64,000 bases of DNA from an uncultured Collinsella sp. (GCA_937896835.1 CALBOJ010000075.1:12370-76369), one strand, 5' to 3'; counted from the first letter of the stretch, positions 33,037 through 42,279 are shown. A program made the numbers and translations. Notes: generated by a model from the sequence alone, not told the origin.

Positions 33037-34236
33037 CTAGCGCCTGTGGTGGCGCTCCTCCCTGCGTTCTTCTGCCGCCTGCTCCTCCTGCTTAAAGGCG
33101 GGATCGTCGGGGGTGACGAGCTCGTCCTCGTGCGTGCGCTTGTTGTAATGGTGGCGCAGCACGGGCTCAAACAGGTGCAGGTGCTTGGCAAAGGCCGCCG
33201 AGCCAATGGCGAGTACGGTAAAGATGAGCACGCGCATGGGCACCTCGACCTGGTTAATCGCGGCGGCGCCGGCCGAAAGCATGATGCACCAGGCGTAGAT
33301 GAGCAGCACTGCCTGCTTTTGGTTGTAGCCCTCTTGGATCAGGCGGTGGTGGATGTGGCCCTTGTCGGCCTGCCCGATGCTAATGTGGGCGCGCTTGCGG
33401 CGCACGATGGCGCTAAACGTGTCGATGATGGGCACGCCGGCAACGATGAGCGGGATGATAAGCGAGGTGAGCGCGGCGGTGCGGCTCACGTTGAGCAGCG
33501 AGATGGAGCCCAGTGCAAAGCCCAGAAGCAACGACCCCGAGTCGCCCAAGAAGATGCTTGCGGGGTTGAAGTTGTAGCGCAAAAAGGCCAGGCAAGCGCC
33601 AAAGAGCGCAATGGAGAGCGCGGCGGCGTCGATGCGGCCCGAGAGAACGGCCATCGAAAACATGGTGAACGACGCGATGCCGCAGATGCCCGTGGCCAAG
33701 CCGTCGAGGCCGTCGATGAGGTTAATGATGTTGGTGAATGCCACCAGATAGATCACGGTGATGGGGTAGGCGAGCCATCCGAGCATGATCTCGCCGGGGG
33801 CAAACGGGTTGACGATGACGCCGATCCGCAGGCCGCCGATACAGGCGATAAGCGCGGCGAGGACCTGTCCGGCTAGCTTTTGCTTGGGCTTGAGCTGGAA
33901 GACGTCGTCGATAGCGCCGGTCGCAAAGATGACGGTAAAGGAGAGCGCCAGCATGGGATAGCTAATGTGAAGGCGCGGGTGCGGCACCAGGACGGGCGGC
34001 CAGCCTAGGTGCCAGGTGCCTAGGATTTGCACAATACAGGCAACGACCAGGCCCAAAAACACCGCCGTTCCGCCCAAACGCGGGATGGGCTTGGTGTTGA
34101 TGCGGCGCTTAGAAGGATAGTCGACGGCGTCGAGCTTAATTGCCAAGCGCTTGACCAGGGGCACCGTGAGGAAGGTCGTGATAAAGGCCGCCGCTGCCAC
34201 GCATAGATACGGTATGTAGCTCGGGGATGAAGCCAT
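33037..34236 (-). CDS. WecA/TagO-type undecaprenyl-phosphate sugar-1-phosphate transferase
   Basis: 399 residues if started at ATG 34236 (MASSPSYIPYL). The frame is open for 40 more codons upstream and no start has a good ribosome site, so the start is uncertain. About ten membrane helices carry the MraY/WecA family motifs: 'DYPSKRRINTKPIPRLGG', 'GAIDDVFQLKP' (Asp-Asp) and 'INLIDGLDGLATG' (catalytic Asp). The cytoplasmic loop 'ADKGHIHHRLI' has the His motif of the WecA/TagO branch, not MraY. It starts a surface polymer (teichoic-acid-like or polysaccharide) by loading GlcNAc-1-P or a similar sugar on undecaprenyl phosphate. The tail is charged. Confidence 0.88.
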   Translation of the reverse strand: MASSPSYIPYLCVAAAAFITTFLTVPLVKRLAIKLDAVDYPSKRRINTKPIPRLGGTAVFLGLVVACIVQILGTWHLGWPPVLVPHPRLHISYPMLALSFTVIFATGAIDDVFQLKPKQKLAGQVLAALIACIGGLRIGVIVNPFAPGEIMLGWLAYPITVIYLVAFTNIINLIDGLDGLATGICGIASFTMFSMAVLSGRIDAAALSIALFGACLAFLRYNFNPASIFLGDSGSLLLGFALGSISLLNVSRTAALTSLIIPLIVAGVPIIDTFSAIVRRKRAHISIGQADKGHIHHRLIQEGYNQKQAVLLIYAWCIMLSAGAAAINQVEVPMRVLIFTVLAIGSAAFAKHLHLFEPVLRHHYNKRTHEDELVTPDDPAFKQEEQAAEERREERHHRR

Positions 34237-34442
34237 GAATCTAAAAACCGCCAAGCGTCGAAGGAAAAGGTCAAAGGTTGCTAAGCGCAAAGGGCATAGC
34301 CGAACCATGATACTCGACCAAGGGGGGTGCATGGAATTGCACGCAGCGATAATCACGCGCTTACCAGATATTGGGATGTTGTCGATGGATTGTCGGGATA
34401 CCGGCGGGGATCCATATGGGCTGTAATGGTGGTTTTCGGCAA

Positions 34443-34615
34443 ATAAAAACCACCCCCCACGTTACGAAAATGAACCCACCTAAAACAGGTGGGTGCCCTC
34501 ATCGACTGTTCCAGCGTCCTTAACAACGAAGGATACCTGTACTAGGTACGACTGTGTGGGCTCCCTAAATAAACGCGACGGTTCACCCAGTTGCTCCGCG
34601 GGGGGCGGAATACCT
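34443..34615 (-). ncRNA. ssrS: candidate 6S RNA
   Basis: A gene-free stretch of about 520 bases holds a compact structured segment. The ends pair (CCACCCCCC at 34450-34458 with GGGGGGCGG at 34600-34608). Within lie an opening hairpin, ACCCACCT / AGGTGGGT (34474-34494), and a CCTT/AAGG apical stem (34518-34532). On the minus strand the 3' end is followed by GGTTTTTATTT, and a TATGAT lies just before the 5' end (34617-34622). The overall plan (long rod, central bubble with a GGCACCCACC hairpin) matches 6S RNA, which binds the vegetative RNA polymerase. The strand and the call are inferred; covariance search would settle it. Confidence 0.42.
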
Positions 34616-34760
34616 ACATCATAAAGCGGCACTCTATCGATTCCAGTCTTGACATTACAAAAATCGTGTCGGACGATTACGGCGCCTTGGACTCGAGCCG
34701 TCTGTGCGGTTGGTCCCTTAACGTTTGAGCTGCTGAATCGTTGTTTTGGAGCATGTTTTT

Positions 34761-35699
34761 ATGCCGACGCCGTTGACCGAACTTTTTTCGCCCGCCTGCC
34801 ATTTGTGTCCGCGCCGTTGCGGTGCGGTGCGCGACGAGGGTGCGCACGGCGTATGCGGTGCCGATGACACGCTCAAGGTGGCCCGCGCGGCGCTCCATAT
34901 GTGGGAGGAGCCGCCTATCTCGGGCGAGGCCGGTTCGGGCACGATCTTCTTTAGCGGCTGCTCGCTCAAATGTATCTATTGCCAGAACCACGAGATCTCG
35001 ACGGGCAATTTCGGGCTTGAGATTTCGCCCGAGCGCCTGGTCGAGATTATGCTGGAGCTGCAGGACCAAGGTGCCAATAACATCAATCTGGTGACGGCGA
35101 CGCATTATGCTCACCTGCTGCCGGCCGCGATTGCCGCAGCTCGGGAGCGCGGACTGGTCATTCCAATCGTCTACAACACGAGCGGTTATGAGCGTGCGAG
35201 TGCCGTGGCGGCGCTCGGCGATTTGGTCGACGTGTGGCTTACCGACTTTAAGTATGCCAATGCGGCGCTTGCGCAGTCACTCTCTCATATTAAGGACTAC
35301 CCGCGCGTGGCTGTGTCGGGTCTGGCCCAGATGGCGCGCGAAATTGAGCGCCGCGGGGGAGAGCTGGTAGACGGGGACGGGCTCATGAAGCGCGGCATAA
35401 TCGTGCGTCATCTGGTGCTGCCGGGGCATGCGGACGATTCGTGCCGCGTGTTGGACCTGGTGTGGCAGACGGTGGGCGACGTGCCGATCTCGGTCATGAA
35501 CCAGTACACGCCCAATGCCCTCATGCGCGAACAAGGCGGCGACCTGGCGCGCGCCGTGACGCGCGAGGAGTACGAGCAGGTGCTCGACCATGCCGACGAC
35601 CTGGGCTTTACGACGATGTTTTGGCAAGAAGGCGGAGCGGTAGACGAGAGCTTCACCCCGGCGTTCGACACCACCGGCGTCCTCACCAGCGCAAAGTAG
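34761..35699 (+). CDS. radical SAM protein, PflX-like (COG1313 type)
   Basis: 312 residues from ATG 34761, with GGAG nine bases upstream. The radical SAM cluster motif is C-S-L-K-C-I-Y-C near residue 70, followed by 'QNHEIS', typical of the PflX group related to pyruvate formate-lyase activases. A second set of cysteines lies at the N-terminus ('CHLCPRRCGAVRDEG...GVCG'). The C-terminal part has 'NQYTPN', also a group hallmark. The protein it activates or modifies is unknown. A TTGACA (34649-34654) lies upstream. No glycyl-radical enzyme gene is next to it. Confidence 0.88.
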   Translation: MPTPLTELFSPACHLCPRRCGAVRDEGAHGVCGADDTLKVARAALHMWEEPPISGEAGSGTIFFSGCSLKCIYCQNHEISTGNFGLEISPERLVEIMLELQDQGANNINLVTATHYAHLLPAAIAAARERGLVIPIVYNTSGYERASAVAALGDLVDVWLTDFKYANAALAQSLSHIKDYPRVAVSGLAQMAREIERRGGELVDGDGLMKRGIIVRHLVLPGHADDSCRVLDLVWQTVGDVPISVMNQYTPNALMREQGGDLARAVTREEYEQVLDHADDLGFTTMFWQEGGAVDESFTPAFDTTGVLTSAK

Positions 35700-35850
35700 T
35701 GCGCTCGCCGATGTTTTTTCTGGGACGGGGATTAAAAAATCATCGAGAGGATCGCCTGCTCGAAAAGTTGTCAAAATAGCCGCGTCCCAAAAAGACTGGG
35801 TATTGGGCGTTGACAGTTGGCGAGCCGTAGGTAAAATATCAACTTGTCTT

Positions 35851-35923
35851 GGGGACGTAGCTCAGTTGGGAGAGCGCTGCCGTCGCATGGCAGAGGCCGA
35901 GGGTTCGACTCCCTTCGTCTCCA
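35851..35923 (+). tRNA. tRNA-Ala (anticodon CGC)
   Basis: A 73-base cloverleaf. The acceptor stem GGGGACG pairs with CGTCTCC and includes the G3-U70 wobble pair that defines tRNA-Ala. The D-arm is GCTCAGTTGGGAGAGC, the anticodon stem CTGCC/GGCAG carries loop GTCGCAT (CGC), and the T-arm has GGTTCGACTCC. The CCA end is not encoded (CCC follows). Confidence 0.93.
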
Positions 35924-35938
35924 CCCTTGGATTTGATA

Positions 35939-35969
35939 AGCCGCTGACATTGTGTCGGCGGCTTTTTTT
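35939..35969 (+). terminator. terminator after tRNA-Ala
   Basis: Stem AAGCCGCTGACA / TGTCGGCGGCTT with a short loop, then a run of T. Confidence 0.85.
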
Positions 35970-35987
35970 AAAAGAAAGGGCTGTACC

Positions 35988-36428
35988 ATGGCCAAGCTTG
36001 AGTCCCAACCACTGTCTGCCGAGGAACGCGCCGAGTTGGAAGAGCTCCGCGCCGAGAAAGCTCGTCGCGAGGCCCAGGAAGAGGCACGCCGCGAGCGTGA
36101 GGAGCTGGCCGCCCTGCGTGCCGAGCGTGCGAAGGCCGAGGAGGCCGCCGCGAACGTCGCCCCCGCGCCCAAGCCCGCCGCCGCGAAGCCCGCGCCCACC
36201 GCACCTAAACCTCAGCCTAAAAAGGTCGCTCGTTCCAAGTCCGTCGAGCCCAAGCCGAGCCGTGACGAGATGACCTTTGCCCAGCGCATGGTTACCTCCA
36301 AGGAGCCTACGGGCGAGAACGAGATCCCTGGGATGGCGCCGGCTCAAAAAATCATCATTGTTCTTGCCCTCATCGCGTTTGTCATCTTTATGGGCTACAC
36401 GATCCTGACCAGCATGGGCCTGCTCTAG
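35988..36428 (+). CDS. hypothetical coiled-coil protein with C-terminal membrane anchor
   Basis: 146 residues from ATG 35988 with AAAGG upstream. Residues 5-55 are a highly charged coiled coil (Glu/Arg/Ala repeats). Residues 58-85 are a Pro/Ala/Lys-rich linker. The last 25 residues form one membrane helix ('IIIVLALIAFVIFMGYTIL') with only a few residues after it, so it is a tail-anchored protein with its bulk in the cytoplasm. No family is recognised. It sits between tRNA-Ala and pncB. Low-complexity sequence makes homology hard to see. Confidence 0.75.
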   Translation: MAKLESQPLSAEERAELEELRAEKARREAQEEARREREELAALRAERAKAEEAAANVAPAPKPAAAKPAPTAPKPQPKKVARSKSVEPKPSRDEMTFAQRMVTSKEPTGENEIPGMAPAQKIIIVLALIAFVIFMGYTILTSMGLL

Positions 36429-36512
36429 CCCATTCGCGCTGGGTGCCATGCCCGAACACTCTGCCCTTTTCCAACCCTCAGCCTCTGCACAACGCATCCG
36501 AAAGGTCGCCCC

Positions 36513-38018
36513 ATGGCTTTGACCGACATCTCGCATCCCACCGACATTGCAATGCTCACCGATCTGTACGAGCTCACTATGGCCCAGGGCCTGTGGGAGA
36601 GCGGCAAGGCCAATGAGCAGGGTTGTTTTACCGCGTTTTACCGCGACCATCCTTTTGGCAGCGCCTATGCCGTCATGTGCGGCACCGCCGAACTGCCCGA
36701 GCTGGTCGAGAATCTGCGCTTTACGCCCGAGGACATCGACTACCTCGCCTCGCTCCAGGCCCCGGCCGGCGGCGCGATGTTCAAGCCTGCATTCCTCGAC
36801 TACCTGCGCGATTTTCGTGCACATGTAAACATCGACGCCGTCCCCGAGGGCGAGCTCGTCTTTCCGCGCGAACCCATGGTTCGCGTCACCGGTCCCGCGC
36901 TGGAGTGCCAGCTGCTCGAAACGGCGCTGCTCAACATCGTCGGCTTCCAGACGCTTGTCGCCACCAAGACGGCGCGCGTGGTGCTGGCGGCGGACGGCCG
37001 TCCCGTTGCCGAGTTTGGCCTGCGCCGCGCCCAGGGTCCCGATGGCGGGCTGGCCGTCGCGCGCGCGAGCTACGTTGCCGGCTGCTCCTCTACGTCCAAT
37101 GTGCTCGCCGGCCGCCGCTACGGTATTCCCGTCTTTGGCACGCATGCGCACAGCTGGGTGATGAGCTTCGATTCCGAGCTCGAGGCCTTCCGCGCCTTTG
37201 CCAAGTCGAGCCCCAAGAATTGCACGCTGCTCATCGACACCTACGACGTACGCGAGGGTTGCGAGCATGCCATTACGGTTGCCAAGGAGATGGAAGCGGT
37301 GGGCGAGCGCCTGTCGGCCATTCGCATCGACTCCGGCGACCTCGCCAAGCTCTCCAAGTATGTGCGCGGCCGTTTTGATGCCGAGGGCCTGCCCTATGTG
37401 GGGATCTCGGTTTCTAACGATTTGGATGAGTACACGATTCAGTCGCTGCTCGACCAGGGCGCGCCTATCGATAGCTTTGGCGTGGGCACCAAGCTCGCGA
37501 CCTGCTACGACCAGCCGGCGCTGGGCGGCGTGTACAAGCTCGCCGCCCGCCGTGCGAGTGAGACGGACCCGTGGACGCCGGTGGTCAAGCTCTCCGAGCA
37601 GCCCTACAAGCGCACGATCCCGGGTGTGCAACGCGTGCGCCGTTATTACGACGGCTTTGGCGGCCCGGTCTGCGACATGATCTACGACGAGGACCATCTG
37701 GCGGGGGAGGGCGCCGCGCGCGGCAATACCCTCGTGGCCGTGAATGATGCCGCTCTGGTGACCGACGTGTCCGAACTTGAGTATCGCGAGCTGCTGGTGC
37801 CGATCGTGCGCGATGGCAGTGCGGTGGCTCCGCGTGAGAGCATCCAGGACGCGCGCGAGCGTTGCGCCTGGGCACTTGACCATCTGGACGCAGCTTTCAA
37901 GCGCTTCCTGTACCCGCAGACCTATGTGGTGGGTATGGAGCAGGGCCTGGCTCAGGTGCGCGACGAGCTCGTGCGCAAGAACATGGCTGCGGCTTCGGCC
38001 TTCCCCTGGGCAAAATGA
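36513..38018 (+). CDS. pncB: nicotinate phosphoribosyltransferase
   Basis: 501 residues with GAAAGG before ATG 36513. It makes nicotinate mononucleotide from nicotinate and PRPP, the NAD salvage route. Landmarks: 'LTDLYELTMAQGLWESG' at the N-terminus, 'FGLRRAQGPDGGL' (active-site region), 'FGTHAHSWVMSF' (His) and 'IRIDSGDLAKLSKYVR' with 'VSNDLDEYTI' (phosphoribose binding). Length fits the long, monomer-type bacterial form. proB begins about 100 bases later and may be co-transcribed. Confidence 0.95.
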   Translation: MALTDISHPTDIAMLTDLYELTMAQGLWESGKANEQGCFTAFYRDHPFGSAYAVMCGTAELPELVENLRFTPEDIDYLASLQAPAGGAMFKPAFLDYLRDFRAHVNIDAVPEGELVFPREPMVRVTGPALECQLLETALLNIVGFQTLVATKTARVVLAADGRPVAEFGLRRAQGPDGGLAVARASYVAGCSSTSNVLAGRRYGIPVFGTHAHSWVMSFDSELEAFRAFAKSSPKNCTLLIDTYDVREGCEHAITVAKEMEAVGERLSAIRIDSGDLAKLSKYVRGRFDAEGLPYVGISVSNDLDEYTIQSLLDQGAPIDSFGVGTKLATCYDQPALGGVYKLAARRASETDPWTPVVKLSEQPYKRTIPGVQRVRRYYDGFGGPVCDMIYDEDHLAGEGAARGNTLVAVNDAALVTDVSELEYRELLVPIVRDGSAVAPRESIQDARERCAWALDHLDAAFKRFLYPQTYVVGMEQGLAQVRDELVRKNMAAASAFPWAK

Positions 38019-38121
38019 TCCGAAGGGGACGGAGGAAAACGGATCATTTTCGTCCGTTCCGCACCAGGCGCCCCGACTGCCCCAGCTCGCCCGAACGCTC
38101 GACATTCGATTGGTTTGACGT

Positions 38122-39249
38122 ATGACGACTTCTTATAAAACGATGGTGGTAAAGATCGGTTCGTCCACGGTGGTGGGCGCCGACGGCAAGGTCAACCGCG
38201 CCTTTATCGGCGGGCTTGCCGACCAGGCCGCAGCGCTGCGCGAGCTCGGCTGGCGCCTGGTCGTGGTGAGCTCGGGCGCTATCGCCTGTGGCTATCCCGT
38301 GCTGGGCTTCGACCGCAAGCCGGTCGGCGACCTGCCGAGCCTGCAGGCCTGCGCCTCGGCCGGTCAGTGCATCATCTCGTCGGCCTACGACGAGGAGTTC
38401 CATGCGCGCGACCTGCTCACCTCGCTCGTGCTGCTCACGCGTCACGACACGGCGCGCCGCACGTCCTACCTGCACGCGCGCGACGCCCTGCTGCGCCTGG
38501 TGGAGCTGGGCGTGGTGCCGGTCGTCAACGAGAACGATACCGTCACCGTCGATGAGATCAAGTTCGGCGACAACGACACGCTGGCGGCGCTTGTGAGCTG
38601 CCTGGTTTCTGCCGATCTGTGCGTGACGCTCTCGGACATCGATGGCCTCTACACCGCCAATCCGCATGAGGATCCGACGGCCGAGTTTATCCCGGTCGTG
38701 CATAAGATCGATGCCAAGATTATCGCCTCGGCGGGCGATTCTTCCACATCGGTGGGTACGGGCGGCATGATCACCAAGATTCGCGCGAGCCGCATTCTCA
38801 TGACGGCGGGCATTCAAAGCGTGATTTGCTCGGGCGAGGAGCCCGATGCGCTCGTGCGTCTGGCCCGCGGCGAGAGCGTGGGTACGCTGTTCGATCCGCC
38901 GGCGGAGCGCCTGGACATTGCGCCGCGCAAGTTGTGGATCGCACTGGGTGACAAGGCGCATGGCTCGGTGACGGTCGATGATGGCGCCGCGAAGGCGCTG
39001 GTCAGCCGCGGATCGTCGCTGCTCGCGGTGGGTATTCGCGAGGTCGATGGCCAGTTTGCCGAGGGCGATGTGCTCGACGTGTGCGACCCGAGCGGCATGG
39101 TTGTCGCCCGTGGTATCGCCGAGGCCGATTCGGACGTGCTGGAGCTTGCAGCCGGCCGCCGCCAGGACCAGATTGCCAGCAACCGCCTGCTCGCAGACCT
39201 GGCCGAGAAGCCCGCGATCCATAGGGACAACTTGATAGTGTTCGCCTAA
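38122..39249 (+). CDS. proB: glutamate 5-kinase with PUA domain
   Basis: 375 residues, first enzyme of proline synthesis: glutamate plus ATP gives glutamyl 5-phosphate. The amino-acid kinase domain (1-260) has 'VVKIGSSTVVG', 'LVVVSSGAIACG', 'VVNENDTVTVDEIKFGDND' and 'GTGGMITKI'. The C-terminal 90 residues are a PUA domain ('KLWIALGDKAHGSVTVDDGA'). The ribosome site is weak. Proline usually inhibits this enzyme. proA lies downstream beyond an inverted peptidase gene, so proB and proA are not one operon here. Confidence 0.96.
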   Translation: MTTSYKTMVVKIGSSTVVGADGKVNRAFIGGLADQAAALRELGWRLVVVSSGAIACGYPVLGFDRKPVGDLPSLQACASAGQCIISSAYDEEFHARDLLTSLVLLTRHDTARRTSYLHARDALLRLVELGVVPVVNENDTVTVDEIKFGDNDTLAALVSCLVSADLCVTLSDIDGLYTANPHEDPTAEFIPVVHKIDAKIIASAGDSSTSVGTGGMITKIRASRILMTAGIQSVICSGEEPDALVRLARGESVGTLFDPPAERLDIAPRKLWIALGDKAHGSVTVDDGAAKALVSRGSSLLAVGIREVDGQFAEGDVLDVCDPSGMVVARGIAEADSDVLELAAGRRQDQIASNRLLADLAEKPAIHRDNLIVFA

Positions 39250-39264
39250 CCAATTGACGCTGCA

Positions 39265-39364
39265 AACGCCCCTAAGCGGCAATCTGACGTTCAATCGTCG
39301 GGCATGACCAAAAGGTCAATGCCCTCCTCTTTCACGTCACCTTGCTCGCTTAGGGGCGTTTTCG
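39265..39364 (+). terminator. large structured terminator after proB
   Basis: The outer stem AACGCCCCTAAGCG (39265-39278) pairs with CGCTTAGGGGCGTT (39347-39360) and ends in TTTTCGCTTTCT. The 68-base interior holds a second hairpin (GGGCATTGACC type, 39300-39324). The size is more than a terminator needs, so a small RNA is possible. Confidence 0.65.
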
Positions 39365-39394
39365 CTTTCTGTCCTCTACCAGCGGCATTGTCGT

Positions 39395-39432
39395 TGCCGG
39401 CACTTGGGGACGTTCCTATTGTGCCGGCAGAC
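39395..39432. repeat. copy of the GGCACTTGGGGACGTTCC..GTGCCGGCA repeat
   Basis: TGCCGGCACTTGGGGACGTT and GTGCCGGCA ends, then GACGGGGACACTCC. It matches the units at 26636-26694 in the pckA upstream gap. Confidence 0.6.
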
Positions 39433-39447
39433 GGGGACACTCCTTTG

Positions 39448-40866
39448 CTAGAAGATCTGGCGCAGGTCTCCGCGGTTGAGGGCTTCGTCGAAGAGGTGCT
39501 TGAACACCACGCTGCCGTGCAAGCCGTCGTGCTCGAACTCGTTGGTCACCCAGGCATGCGAGTTGCCCACGCGGCTGAGCGTATCGAGCTGCATGCCCGA
39601 GTCCACGTACATGTCATCGAAGTACACCGCGGCCTGCAGGGGCACCTCGTTGCACGCCAGGCGCTGCGGGTCGTAGATCTTGTCCCAGCTTGTGTCTTCC
39701 ATAAGCAGATCCATCGCCGGCTTGAAGGGCTTAAGTTCGGGCATCTGCTCAAACATCCACGGGAACATGGCCTCGCCGGTAAACATGAGCGGTCGCGTGA
39801 GCGTGTCGAACTCGGCACGATGGGCCTTCTCTTCTGCCGCGGCCCAGCGAATGGGCATGGTGTCGCCGTCGGCGTAGATGAACTCCTGAAGCGTCCAGTA
39901 CAGCGGATTCGTGCGCGTGTTGGTGCGCTCGAAGGCGCGCATCAAAAAGCTGTCGGATACCGAGGCGCCGCAGGCCAGCGTGCCGTCGCCGTCAACAAAA
40001 GCATGATCGATAATCCAATGCATGCGCTCAAAGCTCGGCTTCATGCCAAAGTCGCTGCCCATGAGCTGCAGGCGTTCGACCGTCATCGGCGAGCCGTCGG
40101 GTAGCACGGGCTTTTGCTCCTCGAGGGCATCTGCCAGGGCCGCCACGCGCTCGACGTCGGCGGGGTAGCGGTTGTAATACTGCTGCGTCTTGGCAGCCAT
40201 GCGCGGGAAGGTGTGCGCGTAGACCTCGCTTGCGCTCGCCGGTACGTGGGGGATGCCGCCGCAGGTAAAGCTTGCCGCCACGCCCTCGGGGAAGAGCGAC
40301 AGGTAGCTCAGCGTCAAAAAGCCGCCGTAGCTCTGCCCGAGCGTGACCCAGGGCCTGCCGCCAAAGCCCACCAGGCGCAGGTACTCAAAATCGCGCACGA
40401 TGGAGCTGGCGAGGTGGCGCTTGAGGAAGTCCGCCTGCGAGCGGTCCGCATCGGCGCCGGCTGCCTCGGCACGCTCGCCCAGTGCGGCAATCGTGCGTCC
40501 GTCTACACAGCTGCTGCGTCCGGTGCCGCGCTGGTCGGGCAGGACGACGCGGAAGTGCTTGACGGCCTCCTCGATCCAGCCGTCGCTTGTGGGTGACAGC
40601 GGACGCGGGCTCTCGCCGCCGGGGCCGCCCTGCAAAAACAGGAGCAGTGGCAGATCGTCGTTGATGCGGTCGGGCGCGCAAACCACACGGTAGAAGAGCT
40701 TGATGCTCTCGGGCGCACCTGCGATGGGCGCCGGCATGGCGCCGCGGCGCATGGTGCTGCCGACGGCCAGGAGCATCGGCTCCAGGCCGCGCCAGTCGAG
40801 GGGGACGTCGATGCTGTGGTCCTCGACATACAGGCCGGGGACGTGGTACGAAGTGATGAGGGCCAT
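39448..40866 (-). CDS. alpha/beta hydrolase, S33 proline-iminopeptidase-like
   Basis: 472 residues from ATG 40866 (MALITSYHVPG), with GGAAG upstream; the longer frame runs into the proA promoter region. Landmarks: 'LLFLQGGPGGESPRP' (oxyanion region, G-G-P-G-G), 'VLPDQRGTGRSS' and the nucleophile elbow 'GQSYGG'. Such enzymes (tricorn-interacting F1/prolyl aminopeptidase type) release N-terminal proline or other residues from peptides in the cytoplasm. It lies inverted between proB and proA. A link to proline supply is attractive but inferred. Confidence 0.85.
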   Translation of the reverse strand: MALITSYHVPGLYVEDHSIDVPLDWRGLEPMLLAVGSTMRRGAMPAPIAGAPESIKLFYRVVCAPDRINDDLPLLLFLQGGPGGESPRPLSPTSDGWIEEAVKHFRVVLPDQRGTGRSSCVDGRTIAALGERAEAAGADADRSQADFLKRHLASSIVRDFEYLRLVGFGGRPWVTLGQSYGGFLTLSYLSLFPEGVAASFTCGGIPHVPASASEVYAHTFPRMAAKTQQYYNRYPADVERVAALADALEEQKPVLPDGSPMTVERLQLMGSDFGMKPSFERMHWIIDHAFVDGDGTLACGASVSDSFLMRAFERTNTRTNPLYWTLQEFIYADGDTMPIRWAAAEEKAHRAEFDTLTRPLMFTGEAMFPWMFEQMPELKPFKPAMDLLMEDTSWDKIYDPQRLACNEVPLQAAVYFDDMYVDSGMQLDTLSRVGNSHAWVTNEFEHDGLHGSVVFKHLFDEALNRGDLRQIF

Positions 40867-40978
40867 GTGAGTCTTCCGTTCGTTGCGGTGTTTCGGGTTG
40901 ACCAATTCTACCGCCGCGGGCGAGGCCATGCGCAAATCGGCTACCATGGTTGCAAACTTCTAGGAGAAAGGGCCGCCC

Positions 40979-42265
40979 ATGTCGGTCGATATAGCCACGT
41001 ATGTCCACGATCTTGCCGTTGCCGCTAAGGCAGCGTCGGCCTCGCTTGCCACGGCGAGCGACGAGCAGCGCCAGGAGGCCGTGCGCGCCATGGCCGCAGC
41101 ACTGCGCAACGGTGTCGACTCCATCGTTGCCGCCAACGAGCTCGATATGTCCGCCGCGCGCGATGCGGGGACCTCGGCGGGGCTCCTCGACCGTCTGCTG
41201 CTGACGCCCGAGCGCGTTGAGGGTATGGCCGCCGGCCTGGAGAAGCTCGCCGAGCTGCCCGATCCTGTCGGCCGCGTGCTCGACCACCGCGTGCTCGCAA
41301 GCGGCGTGGACCTCACCCGCGTGAGCGTGCCGTTGGGCCTGGTCGCCATGGTGTACGAGGCGCGCCCCAACGTGACGGCCGACGCCGCGGGCATCTGCAT
41401 CCGCACCGGCAACGCCTGCATTCTGCGCGGCGGCTCGCTGGCCTATCACTCGTGTGCCATGATTTCTGAGCTGCTGGCCGATGCGCTCGAGACCAAGGGC
41501 TTCCCGCGCGAGGCTATCTCGATGATCGAGTCCACCGACCGCGAGGCCACTGGCGAGCTCATGAAGCTCCGCGGTATTGTCGACGTACTCATTCCGCGCG
41601 GCGGTGCAGGCCTGATCCAGCGCTGCGTGCGCGAGTCGCTTGTGCCGGTGATCGAGACGGGCACGGGCAACTGTCATATCTACGTGCATGAGTCCGCCGA
41701 CTTTGATAAGGCGCTCAACATTATCGTTAATGCCAAGACCCAGCGTGTAGGCGTGTGCAATGCCGCCGAGTCGCTGCTGGTCGACCATGCTGTGGCCAAT
41801 GTGTTTTTGCCTGCGGTCGTTGCCGTGCTGCACGACCACGGCGTGTTCATTCACGGCGACGAGGCCACGTGCGCCGCATGCGCCGACGCCGGGCTTGCCG
41901 AGGGCGATGACTACGTTGCCGCGACTGAGGAGGACTGGGGTCGCGAGTATCTGGCGCTCGAGATGAGCGTGAAGGTCGTGGCGAACGAGGACGAGGCCAT
42001 CGCGCACATCAACCGCTACGGCACGATGCACTCCGAGGCCATCGTTGCAGAGGACACGGATGCTTGCGAGCGCTTCCTGGACGAGGTCGATGCCTCGGCC
42101 GTGTATGCCAACGCCAGCACGCGCTTTACCGACGGCGGCGAGTTTGGCCTGGGCGCCGAGATTGGCATCTCGACCCAAAAGCTCCACGCCCGCGGCCCCT
42201 TTGCCGCCGAGGCCCTCACCACCTACAAATACAAGCTCCGAGGCACCGGCCAGGTCCGCCCCTAA
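40979..42265 (+). CDS. proA: glutamate-5-semialdehyde dehydrogenase (gamma-glutamyl phosphate reductase)
   Basis: 428 residues with AGGAGAAAGG before the ATG. It reduces glutamyl 5-phosphate to the semialdehyde with NADPH, the second step of proline synthesis after ProB. The aldehyde-dehydrogenase fold is clear: 'PLGLVAMVYEARPNVT', 'LRGGSLAYHS', 'IPRGGAGLIQR', 'ETGTGNCHIYVHESAD' and the catalytic Cys in 'QRVGVCNAAESLL'. It ends with 'STQKLHARGPFAAEALTTYK', another family mark. Length normal. Repeat copy 5 follows the stop codon. Confidence 0.97.
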   Translation: MSVDIATYVHDLAVAAKAASASLATASDEQRQEAVRAMAAALRNGVDSIVAANELDMSAARDAGTSAGLLDRLLLTPERVEGMAAGLEKLAELPDPVGRVLDHRVLASGVDLTRVSVPLGLVAMVYEARPNVTADAAGICIRTGNACILRGGSLAYHSCAMISELLADALETKGFPREAISMIESTDREATGELMKLRGIVDVLIPRGGAGLIQRCVRESLVPVIETGTGNCHIYVHESADFDKALNIIVNAKTQRVGVCNAAESLLVDHAVANVFLPAVVAVLHDHGVFIHGDEATCAACADAGLAEGDDYVAATEEDWGREYLALEMSVKVVANEDEAIAHINRYGTMHSEAIVAEDTDACERFLDEVDASAVYANASTRFTDGGEFGLGAEIGISTQKLHARGPFAAEALTTYKYKLRGTGQVRP

Positions 42266-42279
42266 CGCCCGCGCAAACA

